From: Methanomassiliicoccales archaeon
GTDB lineage: Archaea; Thermoplasmatota; Thermoplasmata; Methanomassiliicoccales; Methanomethylophilaceae
Direction: 5' to 3'
Length of the DNA: 17,429 nucleotides
Assembly: GCA_900767505.1 (NCBI GenBank)
Contig: CAAFZG010000026.1
Coordinates: 1 to 17,429, forward strand
The position numbers and the translations under genes are program-made. The notes under the pieces are model-generated. The model was not told where the DNA came from. It did not search any database and saw nothing but the letters and a program-made list of their open reading frames with translations. Position 1 is the first letter of the stretch. The number at the start of each line of letters is the position of its first letter. Below, piece after piece: positions 1-5,803 of the stretch.

Positions 1-290
1 CGTCGCGAGACAGTTTTGTTGCTTTTTGATGGAGGTGTTGGTACCTGATGAGAAGGACCCTTTAGTACGAGAGGAACAGGGGTTCGTCGCCTCTAGTTTA
101 TCAGTTGTCTGACAAGGCATGCTGAGTAGCCACGCGGTAGTGGATAAGAGCTGAAGGCATCTAAGCTCGAAGCCATCTTAAAAAAGAGGTACCCATAGGA
201 CGCTCGTAAATGACGAGTTTGATAGAAGCCGGATGTAAGTATCGAGGTTCGCCGAGATATTCAGTCCTGGCTTACTAAAGTTCTTTGAAC
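1..290 (+). rRNA. 23S ribosomal RNA, 3' end (partial)
   Basis: The window opens inside the large-subunit rRNA. The stretch near position 1 (CGTCGCGAGACAG) matches the conserved GUCGUGAGACAG of late domain V. The sarcin-ricin loop core AGTACGAGAGGAAC lies at about 64-77, where elongation factors contact the ribosome. The conserved GCTGAAGGCATCTAAGC of domain VI is at about 151-167, and the final GGCTTACTAAAG is at about 269-280. About 290 nt are present; the 5' part lies outside the window. The exact 3' end cannot be fixed by eye because the pairing 5' processing strand is missing, so the end is approximate. Transcription runs rightward. Confidence 0.95.
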
Positions 291-353
291 GTCGCTGGAG
301 TGTGATCTAGCAGTTAAACAGGTTCCGTATGAAACATTCTCATCCTCCATATA

Positions 354-375
354 CTCTCTTTTTCGATTTTGTTTT
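354..375 (+). terminator. T-rich tract, possible terminator after 23S rRNA
   Basis: A pyrimidine-rich stretch with several T runs (CTCTCTTTTTCGATTTTG) follows the rRNA and directly precedes the next TATA box. Archaeal termination often occurs at T-rich tracts without a stem. The assignment is an inference from position and composition. Between the rRNA end and this tract (about 291-353) I see no 5S rRNA, tRNA or credible gene. Confidence 0.3.
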
Positions 376-380
376 ATACA
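372..380 (+). promoter_or_regulatory. TATA box for the MBL hydrolase operon
   Basis: TTTTATACA starts about 28 nt ahead of the ATG at 401, the usual distance of an archaeal TATA box from the transcription start. This implies a leaderless mRNA. It also argues against the earlier in-frame ATG at 329, which would put the TATA box inside the coding region. Confidence 0.6.
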
Positions 381-400
381 GGGTTCTGATACTATCTCCA

Positions 401-1039
401 ATGATTGTTCACAGGATTCCTTCGGCTATCGGTTTCGATTCCTCGATATATCTTGTGATTTCGGATCGTACGTTCCTCGTCGATGCCGGGACAGGTTTGG
501 ATCCCAATGTTCCATACAGGGTCGAACGCTTGTTGGATGGAAGGGCATTGGACATGGTCGTCCTGACACACTGTCATTTCGATCATGCAGGTGGAGTAAA
601 ATCGATCGTCGAACATTTCGATGGTCCCGCGGTATATGCCGGAAAGCAGGATGTGCCATATCTTGCATCGGCAGATTCCAGAGTCATCCTCAATGACATG
701 TTCGGTTATCCTTTCGAACCCCTGGAAGCCGAACCGCTCGAAGACGGGCAGATCCTCGTTGCAGGGGAGTCATTCCAAGTCATAACCACGCCCGGCCATA
801 CGGAGGGCAGCATCTGTCTGTACAATGCATCTGAAAAGGCATTGTTCTCCGGGGACACGCTTTTTGAAAACGGATACGGACGTACCGATTTCCCCGGCGG
901 TTCCGAGGATTCGATGAAGGCTTCCATCCTTCGTCTTAGTAATATTGACATAAGGGAACTGTATCCGGGTCATGGAAACATATGCGATAATTTCAGCCCG
1001 GGGCTCATGGCTCGGGTGAAAAATATGGTAGGTGTATGA
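401..1039 (+). CDS. MBL-fold metallo-hydrolase (glyoxalase II-like)
   Basis: A 212-residue single-domain metallo-beta-lactamase-fold protein. The dinuclear metal site is complete: HxHxDH at 57-62 (THCHFDH), His133 in PGHTEGS, Asp152 in SGDTLF and His191 in PGHG. The segment GRTDFPGG (160-167) is typical of the glyoxalase II-like branch (small hydroxyacylglutathione-hydrolase-like proteins), so a thioester or other ester substrate is plausible, but the actual substrate cannot be read from sequence. No signal peptide is seen, so it should be cytoplasmic. I chose ATG 401 because the fold begins there and a TATA box sits about 27 nt ahead. The frame extends to an ATG at 329, but those 24 residues are low-complexity and cross the TATA box. 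The stop codon directly abuts the start of the next gene, so it heads a three-gene operon. Confidence 0.88.
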   Translation: MIVHRIPSAIGFDSSIYLVISDRTFLVDAGTGLDPNVPYRVERLLDGRALDMVVLTHCHFDHAGGVKSIVEHFDGPAVYAGKQDVPYLASADSRVILNDMFGYPFEPLEAEPLEDGQILVAGESFQVITTPGHTEGSICLYNASEKALFSGDTLFENGYGRTDFPGGSEDSMKASILRLSNIDIRELYPGHGNICDNFSPGLMARVKNMVGV

Positions 1040-1678
1040 ATGAAGATAATCAAATGCGATTATTCACACGGCTTCGATGCCCATTGCGAAGAAGCTGTTG
1101 CAGCAGCTGCGGAGGATATTGCTGCTGGCAAGCTGATAGTTTATCCTACCGAGACGGTCTACGGCATCGGTGCAGACATTTACAACGAATCTGCCGTCAA
1201 AGGTCTGTACATAGCCAAGAAGAGGCCTTTCGACATGCCTCTCTCGGTTGCAGTATCCGATAAGGCCATGCTGGAGAAGGTCGCCGTTCTGAACGAGAAT
1301 GCTGACAAACTGATCAAGGCATTCCTTCCGGGACCACTCACTATCATCATCAAGAAGCAGGACGATGTTCCGGACATCGTTACCTCCTCATCTCAGAAAG
1401 TGGGGATCCGTATCCCTGACAACAGGTTCGCCCTGGAACTGATCAGGCGCACAGGCCCTATAGTCGCCACCTCGGCAAATCTGCATTCTCACCCGGATGC
1501 AGTCGATGTTAACTCGGCTATAACCGATTTCGGAGATTCCGTCGATACGTACATCGATGCAGGTGCCTGTACAATCGGTCAGCCTTCCACAATCGTATGG
1601 CTGATGGATAAGGAAGTTGAGATCGTCCGTCAGGGCGCCATTCCAGCGGATAAGATAAAGGAAGTCTTAGAATGTTGA
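1040..1678 (+). CDS. L-threonylcarbamoyladenylate synthase (TsaC/Sua5/YrdC family)
   Basis: A 212-residue YrdC-domain protein. The family makes threonylcarbamoyl-AMP from threonine, bicarbonate and ATP, the first step of the universal t6A modification at position 37 of ANN-decoding tRNAs; the Kae1/KEOPS complex then transfers the group. Visible motifs are YPTETVYG (35-42), KKRPFDMP (60-67), GPLT (98-101), IRIPD (123-127), TSAN (144-147) and PSTIV (182-186). Together these cover the nucleotide and threonine pocket. The length fits the YrdC domain alone; the extra C-terminal domain of long Sua5 proteins is absent. The ATG follows the preceding TGA with no gap, with GGTAGGTG just upstream as ribosome site, and the end overlaps the next gene by 7 nt. 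Translation is therefore probably coupled in the operon. Confidence 0.93.
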   Translation: MKIIKCDYSHGFDAHCEEAVAAAAEDIAAGKLIVYPTETVYGIGADIYNESAVKGLYIAKKRPFDMPLSVAVSDKAMLEKVAVLNENADKLIKAFLPGPLTIIIKKQDDVPDIVTSSSQKVGIRIPDNRFALELIRRTGPIVATSANLHSHPDAVDVNSAITDFGDSVDTYIDAGACTIGQPSTIVWLMDKEVEIVRQGAIPADKIKEVLEC

Positions 1679-2562
1679 GTGAAGAGGGGCTCGAAAAGCT
1701 CCGTAAGGCAGGGAGGGTTTCCGGCGAGGCCAGGGAACTCGGCCTTTCCATGGTGAAGGAAGGCGTCAAACTCTATGACGTCGCACAAGAGGTAGAGGGA
1801 TACATCCGCGAGCATGGATGCGGATTGGCATTCCCCTGCAACATCAGCATCAACGAGATCGCTGCGCATTACACCCCCAGCTGTACAGACAAGAGTGTCT
1901 TCCAGATAGGGGATGTCGTCAAGGTCGATTGCGGTGCGGAACTGGATGGATATGTCGGAGACACGGCAGGAACCGTCGAGGTTGGCACCAACACCTACAG
2001 GGATCTGGTCCAGGTTTCGAAGAGTGCGAGGAACACCGTTGCGGAATTCATCGGTGATGGTGTGCCCCTGGCAGAGATCGGACGTGCTGTCCAGATGACG
2101 ATCGAGAGCGCCGGTTACAAACCGGTCGAGAACCTCTGCGGTCATCAGATCGAGCCTTACAACCTTCATGCCGGTCTTTCCGTTCCGAACTACGACAACG
2201 GTGACGCGACAGAGATCAAAGCAGGCATGACCGTGGCAATAGAGCCTTTCGCCACCAACGGCGGAGGCGCAGTCAAGAACGGCAAGCCCGGAAACATCGT
2301 CAGGATCCTTCGCGAGAGGCCCATTGCGGATCCCAAAGCCCAGGAGTTCTTCGAGTACGTCAAGGGCGAATTCAAGACATTTCCCTTCTGTGCCAGGAGC
2401 TGTGACTTCCCAGATGCGGAGAAGCACGTGAAGAACCTCATCCGCCACGGCGTCCTCTCCAGCTATGCCCAGCTCGTCGAGATCGACGGCGGTATAGTCT
2501 CCCAGCACGAGTACACGTTCTACATCGACGGAAGGCGCGGTGAGGTCACCACCCTTCCGTAA
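1672..2562 (+). CDS. map: Methionine aminopeptidase, type II (archaeal)
   Basis: A 296-residue pita-bread-fold peptidase that removes the N-terminal methionine from new proteins. All five metal ligands are recognisable: Asp86 (VDCGAE), Asp97 (VGDTAG), His158 (CGHQIEPYNLHAG), Glu191 (AIEPFAT) and Glu280 (SQHEYTF). His66 (AAHYTP) matches the substrate-binding histidine. The helical insertion between the last two ligands (about 220-265) marks the type II class used by archaea and eukaryotes, and the length is normal for archaeal enzymes. The ATG overlaps the end of the TsaC gene by 7 nt, with GGAAG about 8 nt ahead as a modest ribosome site. Pairing with a t6A enzyme makes a small translation-quality operon. 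The gene ends with TAA, 33 nt before tRNA-Leu. Confidence 0.95.
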   Translation: MLSEEGLEKLRKAGRVSGEARELGLSMVKEGVKLYDVAQEVEGYIREHGCGLAFPCNISINEIAAHYTPSCTDKSVFQIGDVVKVDCGAELDGYVGDTAGTVEVGTNTYRDLVQVSKSARNTVAEFIGDGVPLAEIGRAVQMTIESAGYKPVENLCGHQIEPYNLHAGLSVPNYDNGDATEIKAGMTVAIEPFATNGGGAVKNGKPGNIVRILRERPIADPKAQEFFEYVKGEFKTFPFCARSCDFPDAEKHVKNLIRHGVLSSYAQLVEIDGGIVSQHEYTFYIDGRRGEVTTLP

Positions 2563-2595
2563 ACATTTTCAATCAAACCTCTTTCACCCTATTAA

Positions 2596-2683
2596 GCTGG
2601 GGTTGCCGAGCCTGGTCAAAGGCGAGGGACTCAAGATCCCTTACCGTAGGGTTTCAAGGGTTCGAATCCCTTCCCCAGCACCA
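2596..2683 (+). tRNA. tRNA-Leu (anticodon CAA), CCA encoded
   Basis: A class II tRNA folds without mismatch. The acceptor is GCTGGGG (2596-2602) with CCCCAGC (2673-2679), the D stem is GCC/GGC, and the anticodon stem AGGGA/TCCCT encloses the loop CTCAAGA. Anticodon CAA is at 2632-2634. The long variable arm is ACC/GGT around GTAG, and the T stem AAGGG/CCCTT has loop TTCGAAT. Discriminator A2680 and the long variable arm both fit leucine identity, reading UUG codons. CCA is encoded at 2681-2683. The 3' 15 nt are the left copy of the integration repeat, and the last 43 nt are overlapped on the other strand by the recombinase reading frame. The gene is intact, so integration preserved it. Confidence 0.97.
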
Positions 2684-3681
2684 TCGCCCTTATTTTCATT
2701 CTGCTGGCCATTGTTTTCGCTACTCTCAACCACGGTAGGGTTCGCTACACGGAAAGTCTTACGGGCCTCCTCTATGGCCCTGTCGTTGCGCCTGCGAGCA
2801 TAGAATGTCTCGGTGGTCTGAGTGGTCGAATGTCCCATCAGAACGGACACAGACTCGATGGAGTCTATGCCGGAATCAAGATACCTCTGACCGAAAGTAC
2901 GGCGAAGGATGCGAGGATCCGCATCGATACCGAGTTCCCTCAGCGAGAGATTGAGGATCTCCCTGACGGAGTTCCCGACGAGATAATCATTGCTGCCGTG
3001 CATCGGAGGGAACAGTGCCGGGGATCCGCGAGGATTCATGCCGGCACGCATCCCGATGTAATGGATCAAGATCGCACGGAACTCCGGAGGGACCGGAACG
3101 GTCCTGGGATGGCTGTATGTGTCCTCTCCCTTGACATGGATGATGTCGAGGGTTCAATCCTCGGTATCCAGATCCACGAGGTCGATGAAACGGATCTCCT
3201 TGGTGCGGGGACCGCACCCGATGAAAACCGCGAGCATGGCATAGGAACGGACCATGCTGAAATCATCGGAAGAGCAGGCGGAATCGATGCCCTTCAGGAT
3301 CTTCTCGCATTCGTCGGATCCAAGGGAATCGAGCCTGACGTGATGAGCATTGGGCTTGAGCTGCGGATACTTGTTAAGACAGGTCCTGACAGCGGGATTC
3401 TCGCAGAAATCGAAGAGAACGGTCATGGTGGTGATCTCATGACTGTACTCGGAATCGGAATATCCGAGGGACTTCCTGTACTTCAGATGATGGCGGACAT
3501 CCTCCGGGGTCATCTTCTTAGGGGATGTCGTGGAGATCTTCCCTGTGGCGTAATGATTCCTGATGTCCAGGGCCATCCTCTTGTAGCGACGGGAGTAACG
3601 GACGAAAGTGGCATCGGAATAAACGCCGTCCATGGAGGCCATGAATTTGGCGGCGAATTCCTCGAAGGGATAGCGGCTCAT
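2641..3681 (-). pseudogene. Tyrosine recombinase/integrase, interrupted by in-frame TGA
   Basis: Read through one stop codon, this is a 346-codon site-specific recombinase. Residues 1-110 form the helical core-binding half and 115-300 the catalytic half. Catalytic positions seen are Arg159 (GCGPRTKEIR), Lys184 (HVKGED), Arg260 (RILRRTFGQ), His284 (LMGHS) and Tyr294 (TTETFYARRR). The usual histidine three residues before Arg260 is Arg257. Codon 176 (3154-3156) is TGA between DLDTED and TLDIIHVKGED, with frame and similarity continuing on both sides. A tryptophan (TGG) is the likely ancestor, so a single G-to-A change would explain it. Translation from a downstream codon such as TTG 3069 would lack Arg159. 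The start ATG 3681 overlaps the stop of orf118 (ATGA), with AGGAGG 9 nt ahead. The last codons (GEGIRTLETLR) are simply the antisense of tRNA-Leu. Confidence 0.85.
2669..2683 (+). repeat. Attachment repeat, left copy (within tRNA-Leu)
   Basis: CCTTCCCCAGCACCA covers the 3' half of the T stem, the 3' acceptor strand, the discriminator and CCA. It is identical to 4497-4511. Bases immediately outside differ (C2668 against A4496, T2684 against C4512), so the exact repeat is 15 bp. Confidence 0.85.
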
Positions 3682-4034
3682 CTCAAGCGCCTCCTATGAG
3701 GTTTTTCCGAAGGTTCATTTACAATCAAAGTAACATCGTTCTTGGCATGGATCTTATTACGAATCTTTCCAAAGAAAGAACCAATCCAAGGGCCATCGAT
3801 TTCCTTGGCACTAACATCTACCTTCTTGGCATACAATCTTTCTGAAGAACCGGACCTGTCGATCCTTTTCACGACAGATTTAGGGGAAGAGGTTTCATAA
3901 TCGACGATAACATCCTTTGAAACAGTGCATCTCTGAGACTTATGGCCACCTGATTGACGATTCGGCTTCTTCATCTCAACGACATCGCCATAGACATCCG
4001 CTTTCTTTGTACGGATCACCTTGCGTGCCATCAT
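3678..4034 (-). CDS. Hypothetical basic protein of the integrated element (orf118)
   Basis: A 118-residue, strongly basic protein, rich in Lys, Arg and Ser, that I do not recognise. The N-terminal third (ARKVIRTKKADVYGD) and the C-terminal RRRLR are the most basic parts. No membrane segment, signal peptide or cysteine motif is present. Charge and position suggest nucleic-acid binding, for example an accessory or directionality factor for the recombinase, but this is inference only. Two ATGs compete: 4034, which overlaps the orf101 stop as ATGA, and 4031, whose TGATGG also overlaps that stop. Either way translation is coupled to orf101. The stop overlaps the recombinase start by 4 nt. Base composition is A+T-richer than in flanking host genes. 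Confidence 0.7.
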   Translation of the reverse strand: MMARKVIRTKKADVYGDVVEMKKPNRQSGGHKSQRCTVSKDVIVDYETSSPKSVVKRIDRSGSSERLYAKKVDVSAKEIDGPWIGSFFGKIRNKIHAKNDVTLIVNEPSEKPHRRRLR

Positions 4035-4336
4035 TCATCAACTCCAGGGCCATAGCAATATCCATCTGCAGTATCAGAATCGACACCATAGATCTCGAGA
4101 TCAACATTGTCGAGTTCATCATCAGGATCTAATTTGGATTCCGCATATCTTACGATCTTGGAAAGCCATTCATCGTTAGGCTTCTCTCCGACATCATACA
4201 TGAAACGGGATGCACCGGTCTCAGAAACATCTGCCAACAGTGAACACATGTTGCGCATCGCACGCCTGGCCTTCACGAGCTCGATGATGAGCTCGTCCTT
4301 GGACAGCTTCTCGAGTTCCTCCCATTCACTTGCCAT
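4031..4336 (-). CDS. Hypothetical acidic protein of the integrated element (orf101)
   Basis: A 101-residue protein of unknown family. Residues 1-40 (starting MASEWEELEKLSKDELIIEL) form a likely amphipathic helix or coiled coil. The C-terminal 35 residues are very acidic (DPDDELDNVDLEIYGVDSD), so it is the charge opposite of orf118 and could pair with it; that is speculation. The start ATG 4336 is set by a near-perfect ribosome site, GGAGGTGA, about 6 nt ahead. The frame remains open upstream of this ATG as far as 4654, crossing the right attachment repeat; I treat that as non-coding in the integrated state. It heads the element's three-gene operon, and its stop overlaps the orf118 start. Confidence 0.72.
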   Translation of the reverse strand: MASEWEELEKLSKDELIIELVKARRAMRNMCSLLADVSETGASRFMYDVGEKPNDEWLSKIVRYAESKLDPDDELDNVDLEIYGVDSDTADGYCYGPGVDE

Positions 4337-4449
4337 TCTCTTCTCACCTCCCTTTGAATTGTGAGTGAGAATCAGATCGGTCGTAGATAAGGCATGTCTA
4401 GAAATACTCAACAGGAACACCTCCAGAGATACATGTGTGGAAAATAAGG

Positions 4450-4470
4450 TCGGAATGCCGATCATTCCGA
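4450..4470. other. Perfect 8-bp inverted repeat inside the element
   Basis: TCGGAATG-CCGAT-CATTCCGA is a perfect 8-bp stem with a 5-nt loop, 27 nt inside the right attachment repeat and about 115 nt ahead of orf101. It could be an operator, a binding site for recombination accessory protein, or an RNA hairpin. Nothing in the sequence decides between these. Confidence 0.45.
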
Positions 4471-4496
4471 AAAACTGAAAGGAAGGATGATACTCA

Positions 4497-4511
4497 CCTT
4501 CCCCAGCACCA
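4497..4511 (+). repeat. Attachment repeat, right copy
   Basis: Second exact copy of CCTTCCCCAGCACCA, here without the rest of the tRNA. It marks the right border of the element. The TATA box of the ribosomal-protein operon begins only 14 nt further on, so before integration the tRNA 3' end lay directly against that promoter. Confidence 0.85.
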
Positions 4512-4525
4512 CTTCTTCCGCTTGT

Positions 4526-4535
4526 TTTATAAATA
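4526..4535 (+). promoter_or_regulatory. TATA box of the rpS13-rpS4-rpS11-RpoD operon
   Basis: TTTATAAATA is a strong archaeal TATA box. Expected transcription start is near 4553-4557, which leaves a 5' leader of about 115 nt before the S13 start codon. The box is nearly palindromic, so a weak leftward promoter toward orf101 is conceivable. Confidence 0.7.
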
Positions 4536-4601
4536 ATAACCTCATCGCCCGTTTTACGTGAACTCAGGACCCCCTTTCTGCAATGGAAGGTGAAAACTGA
4601 G

Positions 4602-4627
4602 AGCTCCTTCCCTCGGGAACCGGAGCT
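4602..4627 (+). promoter_or_regulatory. Stable hairpin in the leader of the ribosomal-protein operon
   Basis: AGCTCC (4602-4607) pairs with GGAGCT (4622-4627). Inside, TTCC (4608-4611) pairs with GGAA (4616-4619) around a CTCG loop, leaving a two-base bulge (4620-4621). A further possible stem is CTCAG (4563-4567) with CTGAG (4597-4601). A structured leader ahead of ribosomal-protein genes is a plausible autoregulatory site, but no matching known archaeal motif was recognised. Confidence 0.45.
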
Positions 4628-4671
4628 TGTCCGTATCTTCGCAAGAAGAGGCATTTACGGAGGTTAGCATT

Positions 4672-5145
4672 ATGGCTAAGAAGAAAGAACAGCAGCAGAC
4701 GGAGGACGAGAACTTCAACTTCATCGTCCGTATCGTCAACTCCGATATCGACGGTCAGAAGAAGACCGTCGTCGGACTTCAGAGTATCAAAGGAGTCGGA
4801 AAGAGGGTTGCCCAGATTGTGGCCAAGAAAGCAGGCGTCGATCCTTCCATGAGGATGGGATCCCTGCCTGACGAGAAGGTCAAGGGGATCGAGGCACTTG
4901 TCAAATCCTACGTCGAGTACGCCCCCGCATGGGCCATCAACAGGCAGAACGACTACGAGTCCGGAGCCGACATGCACCTGTTCGGAAACGATCTCGACAT
5001 CATCCAGAAGGATGACATCAACAGGATGAAGATGATCCGCTGCTACCGCGGAATCAGGCACGAGGGACGCCACAAGGTACGTGGTCAGAGGACCAGGTCC
5101 AACGGAAGGCACGGACTCACAATGGGAGTTCAGAGGAAATCCTGA
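4672..5145 (+). CDS. 30S ribosomal protein S13 (uS13)
   Basis: A 157-residue archaeal-type uS13, a head protein of the small subunit that contacts the P-site tRNA and the large subunit. The helix-two-turn-helix signature is visible (VVGLQSIKGVGKRVAQIV, about 33-50). The conserved basic C-terminal tail has RGIRHEGRHKVRGQRTRSNGRHG. Residues 1-15 are a Lys/Gln/Glu-rich extension. An in-frame ATG exists at 4627, but it falls in the leader hairpin. ATG 4672 has GGAGGT 7 nt upstream and starts the normal protein. It is the first gene of the operon, followed after 10 nt by S4. Confidence 0.96.
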   Translation: MAKKKEQQQTEDENFNFIVRIVNSDIDGQKKTVVGLQSIKGVGKRVAQIVAKKAGVDPSMRMGSLPDEKVKGIEALVKSYVEYAPAWAINRQNDYESGADMHLFGNDLDIIQKDDINRMKMIRCYRGIRHEGRHKVRGQRTRSNGRHGLTMGVQRKS

Positions 5146-5155
5146 GGTGGTTTGA

Positions 5156-5803
5156 ATGGGAGACCCTAAATTTTCACGCAAGACATACGATACACCCTCC
5201 CACCCTTGGCAGGGCGAGAGGATCAAAGCAGAGGTCGAGGTCGTTCGCGCCTTCGGTCTCAAGAACAAGACCGAGGTCTGGAAGGCCGAGACCATCCTCA
5301 GGAACCTGAGGAAGCAGTCCAGGGACCTTCAGGCTCGCCTCAGGTCCGGAGATGCTCAGGCAAAGATCGAGGCAGATGCCCTTCTCGCTAAGTGCGGACG
5401 TCTCGGATACCTCCCTGTCGGAGCAGACCTGAACGACATCCTCGCTCTCAAAGACGAGGACGTTCTGTCCAGGCGTCTTCAGACCATCGTGTTCGAGAAG
5501 GGACTGGCCAGCACAATCAGGCAGGCCAGGCAGATGATCACCCACGGCCACATCTTCATGAACGGCCACAGGGTCACCGTCCCCGGATACCTCGTCACCA
5601 GGGCTGAGGAGTCCTCCATCGAGTTCAACCCCGCATCCCCCTTCACAGATGAGATGCACCCTATGAGGATCTCCGCCGAGCAGGCAGCCGCCAATATGGC
5701 TGTCAAAGCTAAGGCAGAGGCAGAGCAGGCAGCAGCCGATGCAGCAGCCGCCAAGGCCGATGCAGAGGAAGCAGGAATCACAGCAGAGGATGGTGCTAAC
5801 TGA
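5156..5803 (+). CDS. 30S ribosomal protein S4 (uS4)
   Basis: A 215-residue archaeal uS4, a primary 16S rRNA-binding assembly protein of the small subunit. It begins MGDPKFSRKTYDTPSHPW, the archaeal N-terminus. The S4 RNA-binding domain spans about 104-160 (SRRLQTIVFEKGLASTIRQA through the HIFMNGHRVTVPGYLV segment). The C-terminal 40 residues are an Ala/Glu/Lys-rich low-complexity tail beyond the conserved fold (from about 175), a lineage-variable extension. GAGGTGG, overlapping the S13 stop region, serves as ribosome site. The stop overlaps the next start (TGATG), so S11 translation is probably coupled. Confidence 0.96.
   Translation: MGDPKFSRKTYDTPSHPWQGERIKAEVEVVRAFGLKNKTEVWKAETILRNLRKQSRDLQARLRSGDAQAKIEADALLAKCGRLGYLPVGADLNDILALKDEDVLSRRLQTIVFEKGLASTIRQARQMITHGHIFMNGHRVTVPGYLVTRAEESSIEFNPASPFTDEMHPMRISAEQAAANMAVKAKAEAEQAAADAAAAKADAEEAGITAEDGAN

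Larger units (their letters stand above)
2669..4511. mobile_element. Small integrated element in tRNA-Leu, about 1.83 kb
   Basis: The 15-bp sequence CCTTCCCCAGCACCA, the 3' end of tRNA-Leu with its CCA, occurs at 2669-2683 and again at 4497-4511. Between the copies lie only three genes, all on the minus strand: orf101, orf118 and a tyrosine recombinase whose 3' end runs into the tRNA. A recombinase overlapping the tRNA it uses is the classic arrangement of archaeal elements of the non-split (pNOB8-like) kind. Excision would give a circle of 1,828 bp. No replication, partition or capsid gene is visible, so this is either a minimal element helped by others or a decayed remnant. The A+T-richer stretch around 3690-4060 differs from the host genes and supports foreign origin. 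Confidence 0.82.

Noticed and set aside
329..400. N-terminal extension of the MBL hydrolase from ATG 329
   Set aside because: The extension contains the TATA box, has no conserved sequence, and the fold starts at Met 401.
1630..2508. A 292-codon minus-strand frame opposite methionine aminopeptidase
   Set aside because: Shadow of a complete, well-conserved enzyme on the other strand.
3154..3156. TGA as a selenocysteine or pyrrolysine codon
   Set aside because: Pyrrolysine uses TAG, no selenocysteine insertion structure was recognised, and the position is not a known redox site in recombinases.
2830..3699. A 289-codon plus-strand frame opposite the recombinase
   Set aside because: It is uninterrupted while the recombinase is not, but the minus strand shows clear recombinase motifs and ribosome sites, and the plus frame shows none.
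4337..4654. N-terminal extension of orf101 in the integrated state
   Set aside because: It crosses the attachment repeat and the ribosomal-protein promoter. A strong ribosome site places the start at 4336. The open frame is discussed only for the circular form.
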